Source of the DNA: Methylobacterium sp. Leaf91
GTDB lineage: Bacteria > Pseudomonadota > Alphaproteobacteria > Rhizobiales > Beijerinckiaceae
Length of the DNA: 64,000 nt
Reading direction: 5' to 3'
Assembly (NCBI RefSeq): GCF_001422815.1
Contig: NZ_LMMP01000003.1
Location: 136,996 to 200,995, forward strand
In this document: positions 61,417-64,000 of the stretch, piece after piece
How positions within the stretch are numbered: position 1 is the stretch's first letter
How the letters are laid out: the number at the start of each line of letters is the position of its first letter
The notes under the pieces: generated by a model
Databases searched by the model: none
The model's input: the letters and a program-made list of their open reading frames with translations, nothing else
Told to the model about the DNA's origin: nothing
Position numbers and translations under genes: made by a program

Positions 61417-62116
61417 TCTTCCCGCTCTGCCCTGTCTCGATATGCGCCCATCATGATTGCCTCAATGGCCGGCAGCGCCTCGGCTAGTAGGGCAGACTTC
61501 GCGCCCATGGCATCCGCCATCATGAGGACGGACCCATAGTCGAGGCCGTACGGCGCATTTTTGCCGTACCGGACCTGGGCGCCGCAGGCTCTAATGACCG
61601 CCCAGGCACTGATTCCGTCAGCAGTCTGGGGCGCGTTCTCGGTGTAGGGGCACGCCTCGCATTGGACGCCGCAGGCGGCGCAGTATTCCTGACCCTCGTC
61701 GGCAAAATGCCACTCGGCGAGGGCCTTCAGGCGTTTTTTTCCGCCCCTCGATCCAGAGCGGGGCCGACATAAAGGCGGTCGAGGGCGTCGTAGGCCCGCC
61801 ATTCGTCGAGGAGGAGATCGACGTTCTCCGGTGTGACCGGGGCGAGGTTGCCGTCGGCGTCGCCAACACCCTCCCACTCGACGATCCCGGCATGGGCCAG
61901 GGACCGAACGAGGGCGATACCGGCATGCGTCCCGACATTCGGGTTGCCGGCCTCGGCATCCGCTTCTGACGCCACTCGGTTATCCGCGAACACCTTGCCC
62001 GCTTCGTCGCGGCCGATCAGCACCATCGCGACGCTGATCGGCTTCACGCGGACACGCACGCCGGGGAGGAGATCGAGCCACGCGAGGTCGGTGGCGGCGG
62101 GTTTCAGCTTCAGCAT
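61413..62116 (-). CDS. Tail assembly chaperone fusion (GT-type) by -1 frameshift
   Basis: The upstream frame (62116 to 61727) and the next frame (to 61413) join by a -1 shift at A AAA AAC (61739-61733), giving 234 residues. The part after the shift (RLKALAEWHFADEGQEY, then CAACGVQCEACPY) contains four cysteines in a C-x2-C-x3-C-x2-C pattern that could bind a metal. In lambda-like phages the G and GT proteins assemble the tape measure, and the ratio is set by slippage. The frame of the second part has no start of its own. Confidence 0.75.
61727..62116 (-). CDS. Tail assembly chaperone (G-type)
   Basis: A 129-residue protein: LKPAATDLAWLDLLPGVRVRVKPISVAMVLIGRDE, then a helical part ending DRLYVGPALDRGAEKNA with TGA at 61729-61727. 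It lies between the tail tube gene and the tape measure, as expected for the first chaperone. Translation ends two codons after the slippery site unless the ribosome shifts. ATG 62116 is the first start. Confidence 0.8.
   Translation of the reverse strand: MLKLKPAATDLAWLDLLPGVRVRVKPISVAMVLIGRDEAGKVFADNRVASEADAEAGNPNVGTHAGIALVRSLAHAGIVEWEGVGDADGNLAPVTPENVDLLLDEWRAYDALDRLYVGPALDRGAEKNA
61733..61739 (-). promoter_or_regulatory. Slippery sequence for -1 frameshifting
   Basis: A AAA AAC in the zero frame (GAA AAA AAC). The -1 frame continues for 106 codons with a plausible protein. An A7 run in all could also slip during transcription. Confidence 0.75.
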
Positions 62117-62159
62117 GTGGGACTGACCAGAGGTGCGAGAGGAATCGGGCGAGGCGACG

Positions 62160-63107
62160 TCAGCCGGTGTAGGCAGTGACGTTGTTCACCAGCGTCGCGG
62201 TGACGGACTTGCCGAGCGTCATGTCCTTGGCCGCCTGGAAGGCGAAAGTGGCCTGGACACCAGCGGGACCGGTGACGGGCGTCTTGGCGCGCGGCAGGTA
62301 AACGGCGTGCGCCTTGATGATGAGCGAGCGAGCGGCGTCCGTGACCCAGCCGAAGGTCAGCTCCACCGGCTCACCGGAAGTGGCTTGGTCGAGGAGGAGG
62401 GTGTTCGCGAACCGGGTCACGATGGAGCCGGTCATGGTGACCATGCCGGGGTCGGCGTCCTCGATGCGGCCGTCGTTCCGAATGACCTCCACCTTGTCGA
62501 GGTTGTTCGAGTAGGTGAACTCGGCAGAGACGACGGAGGCGAGCGCGACGCCGTCGCGGGTGATGCTGCCCTGGAACGGTGAGAAGCGCTCGACCGAGGC
62601 TTCGAGCGGCGTGCCGGATCCGGAGGAGCCAAGCTTCTTCTCGCCCTGCGCGATGAGGCCGAGCGTTGCCGTGAGCAGGCCAGAGCGCTGCATCTGGACG
62701 CGCATGGTGTTGCCGCGGACGCCGAAGTTCTGGCCGTAGCTCGGGACCTCGGGAAGGCCGACCTCGATCGTGGCCGACGGCAGGTCGCGCTTGCCGGATG
62801 AGAACACGTGCGTGTTGACCGCACCGGCGGCCGTGGTGACGGGCTCGCCCATCATCAGCCGGAGCCAGTTGCCGAAATTGCGCAGGTCGACCGGCACCAC
62901 GACGTCGCCGTCGTTGTTGATGACGTCGCGCGTCGGCGGCAGGGATTCGCGACCGTAGCCGAGAAGGTCGTCCGGGATCAGGCCCTGCTCCTCGCCGAGG
63001 TTCGACGAGACGAAGGGCAGCTTGCGGTAGCCCGTGGTCGGCGGGGTTCCGTAGGTGGTCTCGAACGCAGCCGTCATGATGGCGTTCGCGCCGCGGGCTC
63101 TAGCCAT
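62160..63107 (-). CDS. Major tail tube protein
   Basis: A 315-residue protein starting MARARGANAIMTAAFETTYG, with KLPFVSSNLGEEQGLIPDDLLGYGRE, NDGDVVVPVDLRNFGNWLRLMMG and a C-terminal part with IIKAHAVYLPRAKTPVTG and FAFQAAKDMTLGKSVTATLVNNVTAYTG. This is the phage tube family used by many siphophages. Self-assembles into the tail tube, sized by the tape measure. ATG 63107 is the first start. Located upstream of the chaperones, in the order of typical tail operons. Confidence 0.88.
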   Translation of the reverse strand: MARARGANAIMTAAFETTYGTPPTTGYRKLPFVSSNLGEEQGLIPDDLLGYGRESLPPTRDVINNDGDVVVPVDLRNFGNWLRLMMGEPVTTAAGAVNTHVFSSGKRDLPSATIEVGLPEVPSYGQNFGVRGNTMRVQMQRSGLLTATLGLIAQGEKKLGSSGSGTPLEASVERFSPFQGSITRDGVALASVVSAEFTYSNNLDKVEVIRNDGRIEDADPGMVTMTGSIVTRFANTLLLDQATSGEPVELTFGWVTDAARSLIIKAHAVYLPRAKTPVTGPAGVQATFAFQAAKDMTLGKSVTATLVNNVTAYTG

Positions 63108-63127
63108 GGTCGTCTCCTCGGGTCGGA

Positions 63128-63562
63128 TCAGTTCAGGGGATCGGTGGTGCCGTAGACGGCGACGAGGCCGACGAGGGCGGACCGGGAGACGGGAGCGCCG
63201 TCTGCGGTAAGGGGCTCGGTAACGGCCGCCTGGACCATCACGTAATCGCAGAGGCCGCCGAGCGTCCGGTCTGCAGCCACGGCGGCGCCGACAGCCTGCA
63301 GCATCCGGTCGAGGCGGACCTCGGCGGAGACGGTGGCGGTCGCATTGGCCGCGAACTCGAGCGGGATCTCGTGCTCGTAGATCCAGGTGGTCGGGTTGAG
63401 CGTAACGTCAGGCTCGCCCGGGTCGCCGTCATCGACGTTGACGTAGCCGCCGGATGAAATCGGACGCTGCTTGACCTCATTCCGATATTGATTTGCCGCA
63501 GGAATGGCGGCCTTCAGCAGCGCTGCGACTGCTTGGATCACCTGCTCGCGCTTGCTCGGCAT
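63128..63562 (-). CDS. Tail terminator or head-tail joining protein
   Basis: A 144-residue protein: KREQVIQAVAALLKAAIPAANQYRNEV, VDDGDPGEPDVTLNPTTWIYEHEIPLEF, VRLDRMLQAVGAAVAADRTLGG and a final VTEPLTADGAPVSRSALVGLVAVYGTT. The shape (N-terminal helix, four strands, helix, strands) and position just before the tail tube fit the tail terminator. ATG 63562 is the start. Confidence 0.75.
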   Translation of the reverse strand: MPSKREQVIQAVAALLKAAIPAANQYRNEVKQRPISSGGYVNVDDGDPGEPDVTLNPTTWIYEHEIPLEFAANATATVSAEVRLDRMLQAVGAAVAADRTLGGLCDYVMVQAAVTEPLTADGAPVSRSALVGLVAVYGTTDPLN

Positions 63563-63772
63563 TTTAGGTCACCCGAACTCATTGATGCGCATTTGACGGG
63601 TCATGATTGGATGGTCGTCACGGCGGCGCCGCACTGGTCCGGCGCCGGGGTCTCGCTCACCAGGGAAACGAAGGGTGGCAGGGGATAACACCGCCGAACC
63701 AAGCCACATTCGGCCAGGAAAATCGCTTCCAGAACTAGTTCGCCGAGGGCGCGTTCAAGCTGCTCTACTTGC

Positions 63773-64000
63773 TTAAAAGTCCCCACAAGACTGGATCGAC
63801 CGACCCGACGAAATTTCTCTGATGCAGGAATCAATTGCGTGTGCCCAGATCGCATAGCCTGCGCTTGTTAGATGCAGGCCGTCCCTCGTCATCTCGTCCG
63901 CGAGTTGGCCTTTAGGTGCAAGCTCTCGGTTCAAGTCATAGAAGGGTGCCTGACCCTGTTGCGCTAACACCTGGATGCGCGAGTAGGCAAGATCGTCGTC
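63773..64000 (-). CDS. SGNH/GDSL hydrolase, C-terminal part (runs off the right edge)
   Basis: The visible 75 residues include LADEMTRDGLHLTSAGYAIWAHAI, the conserved last block of GDSL/SGNH esterases with the catalytic Asp and His (DGLH). They end with CIREISSGRSIQSCGDF. The upstream part, with the nucleophile, is outside the window. Phage esterases often remove acyl groups from surface polysaccharide. The 210 bases to the tail gene are gene-free. Confidence 0.75.
   Translation of the reverse strand, partial: DDDLAYSRIQVLAQQGQAPFYDLNRELAPKGQLADEMTRDGLHLTSAGYAIWAHAIDSCIREISSGRSIQSCGDF

Larger units (their letters stand above)
30000..64000. mobile_element. Siphovirus-like prophage, left part (right end outside window)
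   Basis: A coherent tail operon reads on the minus strand from the right edge: tail terminator, tail tube, frameshifted chaperones, tape measure, DUF1833-type protein, NlpC/P60 peptidase, J-like tip and fibres. It is followed by an endolysin, holin-like proteins and many accessory genes. Head, packaging and integration genes are absent from the window. The left limit is approximate and the element continues past 64,000. Confidence 0.85.

Noticed and set aside
44000..64000. Tail operon considered as a gene transfer agent
   Set aside because: The long tape measure, multiple fibre genes, lysis cassette and moron genes fit a prophage; GTA-specific gene order is not seen, and the head part is out of view.

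Overview
The window reads as the chromosome of a methylotrophic alphaproteobacterium close to Methylobacterium/Methylorubrum. It carries a contiguous tetrahydromethanopterin/methylofuran formaldehyde-oxidation cluster (fhcBADC, mptG, mtdB, mch, fae and accessory cofactor genes), has high GC with strong GC3 bias, and encodes a MucR-type regulator and an Omp25/31-like porin.

Host part, about 1-29,800. In order: the end of a membrane protein with a hydantoin/Asp-Glu racemase; a membrane protein, winged-helix regulator and second-type isoprenyl transferase trio; a Tat-exported PhoX-like phosphatase; parE; an outer-membrane beta-barrel; then the C1 cluster (9,250-23,290). In that cluster Fae condenses formaldehyde with dephospho-H4MPT, MtdB and Mch oxidise it to the formyl level, and the Fhc complex transfers the formyl group to methylofuran and hydrolyses it to formate. 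MptG and several ligase- or kinase-like proteins are probably cofactor biosynthesis enzymes. Next come ruvX with an overlapping SMI1/KNR4 gene, a phenol-degradation-type (MetA) outer-membrane protein, an APC permease, a decayed HxlR regulator and a methyl-accepting chemotaxis protein.

Prophage part, about 30,000-64,000 and continuing beyond the right edge. This is a siphovirus-like prophage whose late genes run on the minus strand: tail terminator, tail tube, tail assembly chaperones with a slippery A AAA AAC, a tape measure with a lytic transglycosylase domain, three tail proteins, an NlpC/P60 peptidase, a J-like tail tip, and a long fibre module (45-52 kb). The fibre module contains an FAD-dependent oxidoreductase and a fibre gene broken by a 220-bp tandem duplication. 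The lysis and regulation block (40-44.6 kb) and a mosaic of accessory genes (30-40 kb) follow. That mosaic holds two RTX-type calcium-binding proteins, a Panacea-domain antitoxin with a coupled membrane protein, AT-rich orphan genes, and near-identical minus-strand terminators that mark its joints. No integrase, terminase, portal or capsid gene is visible, so those should lie to the right. The left attachment site was not identified.

The most interesting items are the Panacea/membrane-protein pair (candidate toxin-antitoxin), the 220-bp duplication that can restore a tail-fibre frame, a secreted small protein split by a T8 tract inside its signal peptide, the tail-module flavoprotein, and the terminator-delimited gene mosaic.
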